Source: Bacilli bacterium (GTDB lineage: Bacteria > Bacillota_I > Bacilli_A > RF39 > UBA660). Taken from it: DNA of 58,824 bases. A program made the translations under genes and the position numbers. The notes under the pieces are model-generated. The model was not told the origin of the DNA, made no database searches, and saw only the letters and a list, made by a program, of their open reading frames with translations. Below are positions 1 to 9,766 of this stretch, one piece after another. Each line of letters begins with the position of its first letter. Position 1 is the stretch's first letter. The stretch lies in the NCBI GenBank assembly GCA_017511945.1, contig JAFWHR010000003.1:1-58824 (forward strand). The letters run 5' to 3'.

Positions 1-69
1 AAGCTTTAGATTAGTAAGGGTTATTCTTGAACATCTTAGCTTTCTATCCTTACTACGTGAGGTGATTTA

Positions 70-201
70 ATGGAAAAACTATCCAAAAAACAAAAATATA
101 AGTTAGATAGATTAAGCGAAAAGTATAAGATTCATGAAAATTTAAATAGTGAAATAGATGATAAATTATCATTAATAGAAAATGTTATCACAAAACAGTA
201 A
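70..201 (+). CDS. small charged protein, 43 aa, unknown
   Basis: An ATG preceded by a GTGAGGTG ribosome site at about 57-64 opens a 43-codon frame ending in TAA. The product is highly charged, starts MEKLSKKQKYK, and looks entirely alpha-helical with no signal peptide or membrane segment. It sits just upstream of miaA and may be co-transcribed with it. I do not recognise a family. The good ribosome site and helical composition favour a real small gene, but chance cannot be excluded. Confidence 0.5.
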   Translation: MEKLSKKQKYKLDRLSEKYKIHENLNSEIDDKLSLIENVITKQ

Positions 202-282
202 AATGAAATGCCCCAAAATAGTAAAATGATATTTACTTTTTTTTTTCAATTTAGTAGAATATTTGTGAAAAGAAGGAATTAT

Positions 283-1158
283 ATGGTTATAGTTATTACA
301 GGGCCTACGGCTACTGGGAAAAGTGAAATGGGAATATATTTAGCTAAGAAGCTAAATGGTGAGATTATAAATTGTGATAGTACACAGATTTTTAAAGGAC
401 TTGATATATGTACTAATAAGGTAAAAGATAATGGTGGGATAGTTCATCATTTAATGGATGTTAAAGATTTAGATGAAGATTACAGCGTTTATGACTATCA
501 AAAGGACTGTAGGTATTTAATAGATGATATTATTTCTAGAAGGAAAGTTCCTATATTAGTAGGTGGGACTGGTTTATATATTAATGCTACTTTATACGAT
601 TATGAATTTGGTTTAAGTGATGATAATGAGTACGATAATTTAAGTGATGATGAAGTTTATGCTATGCTTATTAAAATTGATCCTAATACTAAAATTCATA
701 AAAATAATAGAAGAAGGGTTATTAATGCGATTAATTATTATAATGTAAGTGGCAGGCCTTTTAGTGAAAAAAAAGAGAGTGATACTCTTTTATATGATAC
801 TATTTTTATAGGTTTGACTACTGATAGAGACACGCTTTATGAGAGAATAAATAGAAGAGTAGATAATATGGTTGATGAAGGTTTGATAGATGAGGCTTTA
901 AAGTTATATAAAAGTGGAATTAGAAGTAAGGCTGTTATGACGCCGATTGGACCTAAGGAACTTTTCGATTATTTTGATGGTAAAGTAAGTTTAGATGAAG
1001 CTATAGATTTGATTAAGAGAAAAAGTCGAAGATATGCGAAAAGGCAGTATACTTGGTTTAATAATAAATTGAATTTAAAGTGGTTTAGTGTTAATTATGA
1101 TGATTTTAGTGAAACTTGTAATGAAGCGTTTGATTATATAAAGAATAAATGTAGTTAG
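283..1158 (+). CDS. miaA: tRNA dimethylallyltransferase MiaA
   Basis: This enzyme transfers the dimethylallyl group to N6 of A37 in tRNAs that read UNN codons. The chosen ATG at 283 lies after an AGAAGGAA ribosome site and gives 291 residues, starting MVIVITGPTATGKS, which carries the P-loop GPTATGKS at residues 7-14. Next come the DSTQIFKGLDI stretch, which corresponds to the DSxQ substrate motif, and GGTGLYI. The C-terminal SRRYAKRQYTWF segment is the usual arginine/lysine-rich tRNA-contacting end. A longer frame from 208 is possible but adds a poor hydrophobic extension with no ribosome site. The length is normal for the family. Confidence 0.95.
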   Translation: MVIVITGPTATGKSEMGIYLAKKLNGEIINCDSTQIFKGLDICTNKVKDNGGIVHHLMDVKDLDEDYSVYDYQKDCRYLIDDIISRRKVPILVGGTGLYINATLYDYEFGLSDDNEYDNLSDDEVYAMLIKIDPNTKIHKNNRRRVINAINYYNVSGRPFSEKKESDTLLYDTIFIGLTTDRDTLYERINRRVDNMVDEGLIDEALKLYKSGIRSKAVMTPIGPKELFDYFDGKVSLDEAIDLIKRKSRRYAKRQYTWFNNKLNLKWFSVNYDDFSETCNEAFDYIKNKCS

Positions 1159-1410
1159 ATTTGAGTATTATAATAGAGTAAGTATATTTAAAAGTCGTGG
1201 GAAAAACCTGCAATGAATTCTTTAAAGTGTTGTAATTAAAAGGAAAAGATGAATAAAATGTTAGAGAGGAAGATAATTATATTTTTAAGCGATTGGAAAA
1301 TGTAAAGGGTTAAATTATGTTTACTTATTGAGGGTGCTATAATTGTTATATCTATAAAGATGAGAATGGTATAGAACACTATCCACTTTTTATGATTATG
1401 TTTATATAGA

Positions 1411-1437
1411 AAATACAAGGAATTTCCTTGTATTTTT
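1411..1437. terminator. hairpin at the end of the 1436-2797 gene
   Basis: A 10-bp stem, AAATACAAGG (1411-1420) with CCTTGTATTT (1426-1435), has a 5-base loop and a T-run on the plus side. It overlaps the stop codon of the minus-strand gene and probably works in both directions. The 250 bases between miaA and this hairpin hold only broken short frames that I cannot assign. Confidence 0.7.
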
Positions 1438-2797
1438 AAAATAACATTTTGAAGAAAGCGTATACAAATAGACCTGATATTAGACCGCTTATGAATGTTA
1501 CTAATGTAAGTTCTATGAAGGCATTTTTATCTTTAGGTGGTTCTATTTTTTTTACTTTGTCATTTTCTTTTACATTAGTTTTTGGGGTATATGATTTAAT
1601 TATTTCATCTAAAATATCTTTTAGAGATGGTGTTTGATATATAATTTTATCATATAAATCTGATGATAATTGGATTACTAGTTTTTCTTCAGATGGTTCT
1701 AAGTGTTCATCTGATGATAGTTTTTGATATATATTTTTTATACTATTTTCTAAGTTTTGTCTTTCTTTATCAGTTATAGTTTCATTTTCATTTAATTTAG
1801 ATGTAATGCATTCTATTTCTATTTCATTTGATATTTTATTTAATTCGTCTTCTACATTTTCTTTTTCAGTATCTTCTTTAGTAGTAGTTGATGTGTCTTT
1901 TTTACTTACTTCTTTTTTATTTGGAAATTCTACTTTTAAACTTCCGTTGTTTTCTCTACTTACTACTATTGGCTCGAAACCTTTATCAGTTTCTAGTATT
2001 AGGGCACCATCTATTTTATTATCTGATGGTTTAATGCCATATACTTTAGTTATGTCACTTCTAGTATTTAATACGTAAGATTTTATCTCATTTAATGTAT
2101 CATCCATTTTATCTGAATCTACAGTTTCATTTTTGGTATAAGTAAACTTGGCTTCTCTTTCCATAGTATCTTTTATTTGAGTATCAATTTCCCTTTGAAT
2201 GTTTTCTTTATTGGCATAATCAAATTGTAGACTTTTGACAATTATATCGTAAATAGGAATGTTTGGGTTGTTATTAATTACTGTATGTGGAATTCCATTT
2301 TTATCCTTATAAACTATTAGAGTATACGATTTAGATGGATTAATTTCATATTCGAATATTCCGTTTTTTTCAAATAGTTCTTTTAAATCTAAGTCGGTGT
2401 TTTTCTCTATCATATCTTTTTTTTCATCTACGTTATCTATGTTTTTTTGTAGTTCGGTTTTTAAGAAGTTTAATGTTTCTATGTACTTTTTATTATCTTT
2501 AATGTTTTCGAGATATCTTTTAATGTCTCTATTTTCAACTGTGTTAAATTTTTCTTTAAAGTCTTTTTCCATACTTTCTATAGAAGTATATTTATTATTT
2601 TTAATGTTTTCTAAGATTTCTCTTTTAAACATCTCAATTATTCCTAAACTTAAGAATTTTTTGGCTTCATTTTTGTTTTTAAATGTTGTAAAGTCTACTT
2701 TTTGTGGACCATTTTTGTACATAAATACATCAAGTCTTCTTCCTTTTAGATAAAATACAAATGTCTTTCCGTTAATGTTTATTATGTGTCTATTCAC
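1436..2797 (-). CDS. tail-anchored acidic/lysine-rich protein, unknown
   Basis: I do not recognise a family. The 453-residue product starts at a GTG spaced correctly after AGGAG; a TTG nine bases upstream lies inside the ribosome site. Most of the protein is hydrophilic and rich in Lys, Glu and Asp with likely coiled-coil stretches, notably a KKDTSTTTKEDTEKENVEDE linker. A single hydrophobic segment of about 22 residues (LVTFISGLISGLFVYAFF) lies at the extreme C-terminus, so the protein is probably tail-anchored with the bulk in the cytoplasm. It is transcribed alone, opposite to its neighbours. Confidence 0.7.
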   Translation of the reverse strand: MNRHIININGKTFVFYLKGRRLDVFMYKNGPQKVDFTTFKNKNEAKKFLSLGIIEMFKREILENIKNNKYTSIESMEKDFKEKFNTVENRDIKRYLENIKDNKKYIETLNFLKTELQKNIDNVDEKKDMIEKNTDLDLKELFEKNGIFEYEINPSKSYTLIVYKDKNGIPHTVINNNPNIPIYDIIVKSLQFDYANKENIQREIDTQIKDTMEREAKFTYTKNETVDSDKMDDTLNEIKSYVLNTRSDITKVYGIKPSDNKIDGALILETDKGFEPIVVSRENNGSLKVEFPNKKEVSKKDTSTTTKEDTEKENVEDELNKISNEIEIECITSKLNENETITDKERQNLENSIKNIYQKLSSDEHLEPSEEKLVIQLSSDLYDKIIYQTPSLKDILDEIIKSYTPKTNVKENDKVKKIEPPKDKNAFIELTLVTFISGLISGLFVYAFFKMLF

Positions 2798-2898
2798 TTT
2801 TATCAACTCCTAAGGTTAATTATACAATATTTTGATTATTTTATCAATTTGAATATTTTAGAAAATTGTGTATAATATGTACCTTGTGAGGGGATTAT

Positions 2899-3441
2899 AT
2901 GGATTATGAGTTAATGATTCCAGATTCTTATCATCCGAGTGTATATGACATTAATTATTCTTTGATTAGAGATAATGGAATTAAATATGCGGTTTTTGAT
3001 GTAGACTGTACTATTTTACCTTTTGATGATATTAATGTAGGTGATGATTTAATAAATCTTTTTGATTATATAAAGTCATTGGGGATTCAAAGTGTGTTAT
3101 GTAGTAGTGGTTCTAAAAAAAGGGTTGAAGTAGTTGGTGAGAAGTTAGATATTAATTACATGTATGGAGCTAGAAAACCATATGTTGGATTTAATAGTTT
3201 AAAAAGTTTGTTTGATGATGATTTTGAGAGAAAAAAATCTGTTTTTATTGGTGATTCACCATTTTTCGATATGTATAATGCTGGCAAGATTAATATGAAT
3301 AAAATTTTAGTTGATATGTTAATTCAAGGCTTTAATTTTAAGACTTATACTAATGAATTTATTAGGGCTGCTCTATTTAAAAGGTTAAGAGTTTACGGTT
3401 TGGAAGAAAAAAAATACTATAGAGGAAGTATAGAGAGATAA
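2899..3441 (+). CDS. yqeG: YqeG-like HAD-IIIA phosphatase
   Basis: This is a 180-residue HAD-superfamily protein. Motif I is FDVDCTI at about residues 33-39 (Asp-x-Asp-x-Thr), the motif II serine falls in LCSSGS, and the GDSPFFD segment supplies the C-terminal acidic motif. These features and the length fit the YqeG family of Bacillota, whose substrate is unknown and which often neighbours ribosome-assembly genes. YqeG normally reads DxDNT; here the residue before Thr is Cys. A GTGAGGGG ribosome site precedes the ATG. The Y-family polymerase gene follows after about 40 bases. Confidence 0.85.
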   Translation: MDYELMIPDSYHPSVYDINYSLIRDNGIKYAVFDVDCTILPFDDINVGDDLINLFDYIKSLGIQSVLCSSGSKKRVEVVGEKLDINYMYGARKPYVGFNSLKSLFDDDFERKKSVFIGDSPFFDMYNAGKINMNKILVDMLIQGFNFKTYTNEFIRAALFKRLRVYGLEEKKYYRGSIER

Positions 3442-3481
3442 ATCTATACTTTTTTTGATATAATTTATTTAGGTGGTCTTT

Positions 3482-4693
3482 ATGAAAATAATAATGCATA
3501 TAGATGTCAATAATGCTTTTTTATCTTGGAGTGCGATTTATTTATTAAATAATGGGTTTAAATATGATATTAGAAATAGTTATGCGGTTATTGGTGGTGA
3601 TGAGAAAAGTAGAAGGGGTATTGTACTTGCTAAATCTACTCCTGCTAAAAGAAGGGGAGTTGTTACTGGTGAAACTTTATATAGTGCGAGAAAGAAATGC
3701 ATAGGTCTAAAAAGTTATAAACCTAATTACAAGTTTTATAAAAAAATGAGTGATACAATGTTTAAACTTATAAAGGGATATTCACCTGATATAGAGAAGA
3801 TGAGTATTGATGAGTGTTTTTTAGATTACACTCCTGTTAAAAGATTATATGGGGATGAAATAGAGTTTGCTGAAAGAATAAAAAAAGAGATTTATCAAAA
3901 ACTGGGTTTTACTGTAAATGTTGGTATTGGAAATAATAAGTTATGTGCGAAGATGGCATCTGATTTTTCTAAACCTAATAAGGTTCATACTTTATTTTTA
4001 GATGAAGTTTCTAAAAAGATGTGGCCTTTAAAGGTCGGAAAACTTTTTGGAATAGGAAAGCAGACTGAGAAGAAATTAAACACTCTTGGTATTTATTATA
4101 TTAAAGATTTAGCTTGCTTTGATGAAAAAACGTTAAAAAAGTATTTTAAAAGCCAAGCTGCTTATATGATTAAATCTGCTAGGGGATTTGGCAGTGATGA
4201 GGTTATAAGTGAGGAATCTATTAGTAAGGGTATTGGGAATGAGACTACTTTAGATCATAACATTTATAGTAAAGAAGAATTATACCCTTATCTTTTAGGT
4301 CTTTGTGAAAATGTTTGTCTTAGACTTAGAAGAGATGATAGGTATGCTTTTGTGGTTGCGGTTACAATTAAGGATAAGTTTTTTAAGAGAAAAAGTCATC
4401 AAAAAAGGTTAGTTAATGCGACTAATATAACTGAGGAGGTATATAATTTATCTAAAGAGATTTTAAGTGAGATGAATGTAGAAGATGGAGTTAGATTGAT
4501 TGGGGTTAGACTAGATGGACTATCAGATTTTTCATATCATCAGACTAGTTTATTTGAAAATATAAATGATAGGGATAGCATTAATAATTTAGATAAGACG
4601 ATAGATGAGATAAAGGATAGGTTTGGGTTTAAAGTTATCGGTAAAGCGTCTTTAAATAATAGAGAGGTCAGAAATAAATATTTAGATAAATAG
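3482..4693 (+). CDS. Y-family translesion DNA polymerase
   Basis: This 403-residue translesion polymerase copies across damaged template bases. The start MKIIMHIDVNNAFLSW contains the first catalytic aspartate in the Y-family pattern HIDVNxAFLSW, and SIDECFLD near residue 112 carries the second acidic pair. A helix-hairpin-helix thumb (LFGIGKQTEKKLNTLGI) and a little-finger domain follow. The C-terminus contains QTSLF, which looks like a sliding-clamp-binding peptide. The chosen ATG is 5 bases after AGGTGG; the frame open from 3473 starts inside that site. It could be called a DinB/UmuC-type protein, and I cannot say which paralogue it is. Confidence 0.9.
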   Translation: MKIIMHIDVNNAFLSWSAIYLLNNGFKYDIRNSYAVIGGDEKSRRGIVLAKSTPAKRRGVVTGETLYSARKKCIGLKSYKPNYKFYKKMSDTMFKLIKGYSPDIEKMSIDECFLDYTPVKRLYGDEIEFAERIKKEIYQKLGFTVNVGIGNNKLCAKMASDFSKPNKVHTLFLDEVSKKMWPLKVGKLFGIGKQTEKKLNTLGIYYIKDLACFDEKTLKKYFKSQAAYMIKSARGFGSDEVISEESISKGIGNETTLDHNIYSKEELYPYLLGLCENVCLRLRRDDRYAFVVAVTIKDKFFKRKSHQKRLVNATNITEEVYNLSKEILSEMNVEDGVRLIGVRLDGLSDFSYHQTSLFENINDRDSINNLDKTIDEIKDRFGFKVIGKASLNNREVRNKYLDK

Positions 4694-4747
4694 TTGTATA
4701 TTTTATTATTAGATGTTATACTCTAGTTTAGAAAAGTAGGTGGATAT

Positions 4748-6568
4748 ATGGGAATTATTTATTTGATGACTTTTACTTTATTATTTTTAACTATTTTGCT
4801 TTTTAAAAAAAGTGATAAGAAACTTAATTTAGTTGTATGCATTATTTTTAGTGGATGCATTTTGTATTTTTATAGTTTACTTTGCGCTTCTGTCCTTTCG
4901 TTTTTAAATATTAAAAATACTCTTTTTAATTTTTCTATTTTAAATATTCTTACAGGTTTAATTGTTTATTTATACAATAGAAAAAAACATGATAAGTTTA
5001 CTTTACAAGAGTTTTATGTCAATAAGATAGAAGTAGTATGCGTTTTAGTTATAATTGTCTTATGTCTAGTGTTTGGCATTATTAGGTATTCTGGTTTTAC
5101 TTCAACTAATTACAGAATAAGTGATGCGACCGTTCACTTTAAGATGAGTCATGATTACAGCACTTATCAGAAACTTTTTGATAGTGGTTACAGTGATTCA
5201 TTTTATGAATTTAAAAATTCGATGTATGGATATTATGTTCCTTGTGGAATAGTTATGAACATTTTACCTTTTAACGGTGTTACTTCATATAACATTTTTA
5301 ATACTCTGTTTTTATGTTTACTTTCTTTAAGTTTTTATGCAGTTATACTTGTCATGAGTAAGGATGATAAACACAATATATTTAAGATTATTTTAGTTTT
5401 ACTTTATACACTTGCTTATCCACTAAATTACACTTTGTTTGGTTTTGGATATTTAGGACCTGGCATTTTATCTGTGACACTTATAATACTAACTTGGAAT
5501 TTGATTTTAAAAAGTGATAAAAAGTATTTATATTATCTACTATTTTTATTTAATTTCGGACTTTTTGTAAGTTACTATTTATTTGTTCCAGCGGTATTTT
5601 TAGCTGAAGGGCTATTTCTAATATATCTGTTTGTTAGTGGCAGGTATAAGTTTACTGAACTATTAAAATATGGAATTATATGTTTGATCATTCCAACTTT
5701 ATTTGGATTTTTCTATTTGATATATCAGGGTCTAGGAGCGAGCGAGGCAATAAATAGTTATAGTATTGATGGGTTTTCATATAAAAATTTAATTGGCAAT
5801 TACATTCTTTTAATTCCTCTTGTGTGCATTTCTATAATAGAGCAGATTAAGAAAAAAAAGGTAGATTTTAATTTAGTATTTATAATCTGTGAGGTTTTAT
5901 ATATTGTAGTTACATTTATTTTAATAGCAAACAAATCTGTCTCTCCATATTATTTTTATAAGCCTTATTACATTTTATGGATAATAGTTAATCTATTTGT
6001 ATTTAAACTCATAGAGATAAATAAGTATAAAACAGTTTTAATAGTTAGTTATTCATTTATAATATTCTGCATTGTATTTTCTATTTTTGATGTTGAAAAG
6101 ATGATCAGTAATAAAAATGGTGAGTTTCCTTATTCTGGAACGGTTCATCAACTTGGGGATATATATTCTTTTAATTATGACATGTTTACTAGAACTTTGG
6201 TCATTTCTAAAGGTGAGATAGAACTTATGGAAAGTGCTTCTAAATTTGCGAAAGCGTGCAATATTAATAGTAAAAATAATGATTTACCTTATGTTTCATA
6301 TTACTCACAGAGAAGATGGTTTTACATGATAACGGGAATTGTTCCTGCTATGGATTATAGAAAGGGAGATTCCAATGATGTATATACTAGGAATTTTGTA
6401 TATGACGACTTTATGAAAAGTGATAGAGTTTTATGTATAGCTGTTTCTAATGATTATATCGATGAGAATAATAAAGGTGATAATAAGATTAACATTGAAT
6501 ATGATAAGTTTGACATTCTATTTAAAAATAAGTATGGAAAGTTAATAAAAAAAACTAGAACTAATTAG
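4748..6568 (+). CDS. polytopic membrane protein, GT-C-like
   Basis: The 606-residue product has roughly 12-13 hydrophobic segments from the N-terminus to about residue 445 and a soluble C-terminal region of about 160 residues. A loop after the third segment group contains RISDATVHFKMS, where an acidic residue in the first large extracytoplasmic loop is typical of GT-C-fold glycosyltransferases that use lipid-linked sugars. This is an inference from topology; I do not recognise a specific family. It is a lone gene with an AGGTGG ribosome site, and no glycan biosynthesis genes lie nearby. Confidence 0.65.
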   Translation: MGIIYLMTFTLLFLTILLFKKSDKKLNLVVCIIFSGCILYFYSLLCASVLSFLNIKNTLFNFSILNILTGLIVYLYNRKKHDKFTLQEFYVNKIEVVCVLVIIVLCLVFGIIRYSGFTSTNYRISDATVHFKMSHDYSTYQKLFDSGYSDSFYEFKNSMYGYYVPCGIVMNILPFNGVTSYNIFNTLFLCLLSLSFYAVILVMSKDDKHNIFKIILVLLYTLAYPLNYTLFGFGYLGPGILSVTLIILTWNLILKSDKKYLYYLLFLFNFGLFVSYYLFVPAVFLAEGLFLIYLFVSGRYKFTELLKYGIICLIIPTLFGFFYLIYQGLGASEAINSYSIDGFSYKNLIGNYILLIPLVCISIIEQIKKKKVDFNLVFIICEVLYIVVTFILIANKSVSPYYFYKPYYILWIIVNLFVFKLIEINKYKTVLIVSYSFIIFCIVFSIFDVEKMISNKNGEFPYSGTVHQLGDIYSFNYDMFTRTLVISKGEIELMESASKFAKACNINSKNNDLPYVSYYSQRRWFYMITGIVPAMDYRKGDSNDVYTRNFVYDDFMKSDRVLCIAVSNDYIDENNKGDNKINIEYDKFDILFKNKYGKLIKKTRTN

Positions 6569-6720
6569 ATTTATATTAGTGGTATATAGATGAACTGTTA
6601 AAAAATGGATTCAAGGATTTTTGTATAATAAAACTCAATTTATAATATGATTAAGTTTATTAATTTACATCTAAAAGTATAAATGATATAATATTTGTGG
6701 AAATTAGAGGTGGTTTTATT

Positions 6721-7452
6721 ATGGAAGTATCTAAAATTAAAGAGGCACTTATTCTCCAAAGAAAGATGGGTTTATCAGGAAATTTATATCATAAGACACA
6801 GTTGGACTTTGCCTATAATACAAATCATATTGAAGGTTCTACCTTAACACCAGATGAAACGGCTAGTATTTATGACACTGGAACCATTTTGACAAGTAGT
6901 GAAAAAGTCATAGTTTTAAAAGATGTTACTGAAACAAAAAATCACTTTACTTTATTTAAATACATGCTGGATACTTTAGATGAGGAATTGACAGAAAAAA
7001 TGATTAAGAAGTTTCATTTTATATTAAAAGATGGAACATTGACAGATGAAGAAAAAGAATGGTTTAATGTTGGCGAATACAAAAAGAGAAAGAATTTTGT
7101 AGGCAATATAACTACAACTATTCCGAGCGAAGTGGGTAGTGAGATGAAAGCACTTCTAAAGTGGTATAAAGCAGTAGAAGACAAACGTGTGGAAGACATA
7201 ATTGAATTTCATGTAAGGTTTGAAAAGATACATCCTTTTCAAGATGGTAATGGTAGGGTTGGCCGTATGATAATGTTTAGAGAATGTCTTTACAATGATA
7301 TTATGCCTTTTTACATAGAGGATAGAAATAGAGATTTTTACATTCGTGGTATTAAGAAGTATCAAGTGGAGAATGAAAAAGGTTATTTAATTGATACTTG
7401 TTTAAACAGTCAAGATAACTATGAAAAATTAGCTGATTACTTTTTAGAATAA
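6721..7452 (+). CDS. Fic-domain AMP-transferase-like protein
   Basis: This 243-residue Fic protein probably modifies a target hydroxyl with AMP from ATP. The catalytic loop HPFQDGNGRVGR begins at residue 171 and is complete: catalytic His, acidic metal ligand position, and the anion-binding GNGR. Near residues 34-39, TNHIEG matches the (S/T)xxxE(G/N) autoinhibitory helix. That makes it the N-terminally self-inhibited class rather than one dependent on a separate antitoxin. The ATG follows AGAGGTGG; the frame from 6697 starts upstream of that site. No antitoxin-sized partner is adjacent. The target is unknown. Confidence 0.9.
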   Translation: MEVSKIKEALILQRKMGLSGNLYHKTQLDFAYNTNHIEGSTLTPDETASIYDTGTILTSSEKVIVLKDVTETKNHFTLFKYMLDTLDEELTEKMIKKFHFILKDGTLTDEEKEWFNVGEYKKRKNFVGNITTTIPSEVGSEMKALLKWYKAVEDKRVEDIIEFHVRFEKIHPFQDGNGRVGRMIMFRECLYNDIMPFYIEDRNRDFYIRGIKKYQVENEKGYLIDTCLNSQDNYEKLADYFLE

Positions 7453-7614
7453 AGTATAAAATAGGTAAACATTTAATCTTTTTTATGGAAAAGACTTACA
7501 AATGGAATACAGTTATTTGGAAAAAGAATTATTCATGCAGTTAAATATTTAAAATAATATTGACAATTGATTTTTCTTTTTTTTTACATTATAATGGTTG
7601 TTGAGGTTAAGAAT

Positions 7615-9753
7615 ATGAATGAAAGCATAATTAGTGGAATATCAAAAGAGTTAAATGTAGGGGTTAATCAGGTTTCAAAGACTTTGAAATTACTCAGTGA
7701 GGGTAATACTATACCTTTTATTGCAAGGTATAGAAAAGAAGTTACTGGAGCTTTAGATGAAGAAGAGATTAGAAAAATATCTGATGTTTATGAGTATCAG
7801 GAAAATCTATTAAAAAGAAAAGAAGATGTGATTAGACTTATAGATGAGAAAGGTTTACTAACTGATGAGATTAAGGAAAACATTATGAAAGCTGAAAAAC
7901 TCTCTGAAGTTGAAGATTTATATAGACCTTATAAAGAAAAGAAGAAAACTAAAGCAACTGAGGCTATTAAAAATGGTCTTGAACCTCTAGCAAAACTCAT
8001 CATGAGTTATACTGATAGAGATATAGATGAACTTGTAAAACCTTTTTTAAATGAAAATGTTTTAAATAAAGATGAAGCATTAAAGGGTGCATCTTACATA
8101 ATTGCTGAGTGGGTTAGTGATAATGCTTTTTACAGAAAATGGATTAGAAGATTTGTATACAATGAGGGATTTGTCGTAACTAAACTTAAGAAAAGTGCAT
8201 CTGATGATAATAAGGTTTATGAGATGTACTATGAGTTTAGAGAGAAGATTAAGTTTGCAAAGGGTTACAGGATAATGGCTATTAATAGAGCCGAGAAAGA
8301 AAAAGTAATAAGTGTAAGTATAGATGTAGATAAGGATAAGATAATAGATTATTTAAAAAAGAGGGTTATTAAGAGAGATGGGAAATATAACTTTATTATT
8401 GAAGAGGCTATATTAGATAGTTTTAAGAGATTAATTTTTCCTTCAATTCAAAGGGAAATTAGATCTGATTTAATGGATAAAGCGTGCCGTGAGTCACTTG
8501 TCAACTTTGGAAACAATTTAGAGAAGGTACTTATGCAAAGGCCGATGAAGGAAAAGGTGGTTTTAGGTTTTGATCCGGCTTTTAGAACTGGATGTAAACT
8601 TGCGGTAGTTGACGGTACTGGTAAGATGTTAGAAGTTTCTGTCATATATCCTCATGAGCCTAAAAACGAAAAAGAGAAGAGTAAAAAAATTTTACTTGAT
8701 CTAATTGATAAATATAATGTCGATATTATAGCTATTGGAAATGGTACTGCATCTAGAGAGTCAGAGGCTTTTGTAAGTGATGTTATAAAAGATTCTAAAA
8801 GAAATACACAGTATATAATTGTAAGTGAAGCGGGGGCTTCTGTATATTCGGCAAGTAAACTTGCGATTGAAGAGTTTCCTTCTTTACATGTTGAGCAGAG
8901 AAGTGCGATAAGTATTGCGAGAAGACTTCAAGATCCATTGGCTGAACTTGTAAAAATAGATCCTGAAAGTATAGGGGTTGGAATGTATCAACATGATGTT
9001 CCAGATAAAGATTTAAAAAGTTCTTTGGACTTTACTGTGGAAAAGTGTGTGAATGGTGTAGGTGTCAATGTAAATACATCTAGTTATTCTCTTTTAAAAT
9101 ATGTATCTGGACTTACTAAGACTAATATTAATAAGATAATTAAATATAGAGATGAAAATGGTAAATTTAAAAGTAGAGATGAAATTAAGAAACTACTTTC
9201 TGATAAAGTGTACAAACAGGCAGCTGGTTTTTTAAGGGTAATAGGTGAGAATGTACTAGATAGAACGGCTATACATCCTGAGAGTTATGATATTACTTTA
9301 AGACTTTTAAGTATGCTCGATTTAGATTTAGAAAATATTGGAAAAGAAGAGTTTAATGATAAATTAAATATAAATATAGATGAATATGCTTCTATTTTAA
9401 AAACTGATAAATATACTTTAGAAGATATTATAAATAGTCTATTTAAACCTATGAGAGATCCTAGAGATGATATGCCAAGTCCTCTTCTTAGAAGTGACGT
9501 TTTGGATATTAAGGATTTGAAAATTGGTATGCAGCTTGAGGGTACTGTTAGAAATGTAACCGATTTTGGTGCCTTTATAGATATCGGTTTACACAACGAT
9601 GGACTTGCGCATATTTCTAAGTTAACTGATAAGTTTATAAAACATCCGATGGAGGTTTTAAATGTAGGTGATATAGTTACTTGCTATGTAGATGATGTTT
9701 TATACGATAAGGAAAAGGTTTCTCTATCTTTGATTAAACCTACAGGAATATAG
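7615..9753 (+). CDS. tex: Tex-family RNA-binding transcription accessory protein
   Basis: This 712-residue protein has the full Tex layout. An N-terminal helical region contains TIPFIARYRKEVTGALDEE. A YqgF-like RNase-H fold follows (VLGFDPAFRTGCKLAVVD and the IAIGNGTASRESE segment), then two helix-hairpin-helix units (VNGVGVNVNTSS and FKSRDEIKKL). A C-terminal S1 RNA-binding domain (GTVRNVTDFGAFIDIGLHNDG) ends the protein. Tex binds nucleic acid and influences transcription; its exact role in Bacillota is unsettled. The ATG at 7615 was chosen because it follows a GAGGTT site; the longer frame begins with an unlikely hydrophobic run. uppP follows after 13 bases. Confidence 0.95.
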   Translation: MNESIISGISKELNVGVNQVSKTLKLLSEGNTIPFIARYRKEVTGALDEEEIRKISDVYEYQENLLKRKEDVIRLIDEKGLLTDEIKENIMKAEKLSEVEDLYRPYKEKKKTKATEAIKNGLEPLAKLIMSYTDRDIDELVKPFLNENVLNKDEALKGASYIIAEWVSDNAFYRKWIRRFVYNEGFVVTKLKKSASDDNKVYEMYYEFREKIKFAKGYRIMAINRAEKEKVISVSIDVDKDKIIDYLKKRVIKRDGKYNFIIEEAILDSFKRLIFPSIQREIRSDLMDKACRESLVNFGNNLEKVLMQRPMKEKVVLGFDPAFRTGCKLAVVDGTGKMLEVSVIYPHEPKNEKEKSKKILLDLIDKYNVDIIAIGNGTASRESEAFVSDVIKDSKRNTQYIIVSEAGASVYSASKLAIEEFPSLHVEQRSAISIARRLQDPLAELVKIDPESIGVGMYQHDVPDKDLKSSLDFTVEKCVNGVGVNVNTSSYSLLKYVSGLTKTNINKIIKYRDENGKFKSRDEIKKLLSDKVYKQAAGFLRVIGENVLDRTAIHPESYDITLRLLSMLDLDLENIGKEEFNDKLNINIDEYASILKTDKYTLEDIINSLFKPMRDPRDDMPSPLLRSDVLDIKDLKIGMQLEGTVRNVTDFGAFIDIGLHNDGLAHISKLTDKFIKHPMEVLNVGDIVTCYVDDVLYDKEKVSLSLIKPTGI

Positions 9754-9766
9754 AAAGGGGTATTTT

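Noticed and set aside
1236..1418. Minus-strand 60-codon hydrophobic frame between miaA and the next gene
   Set aside because: It has no ribosome site, is very AT-rich and overlaps the terminator.
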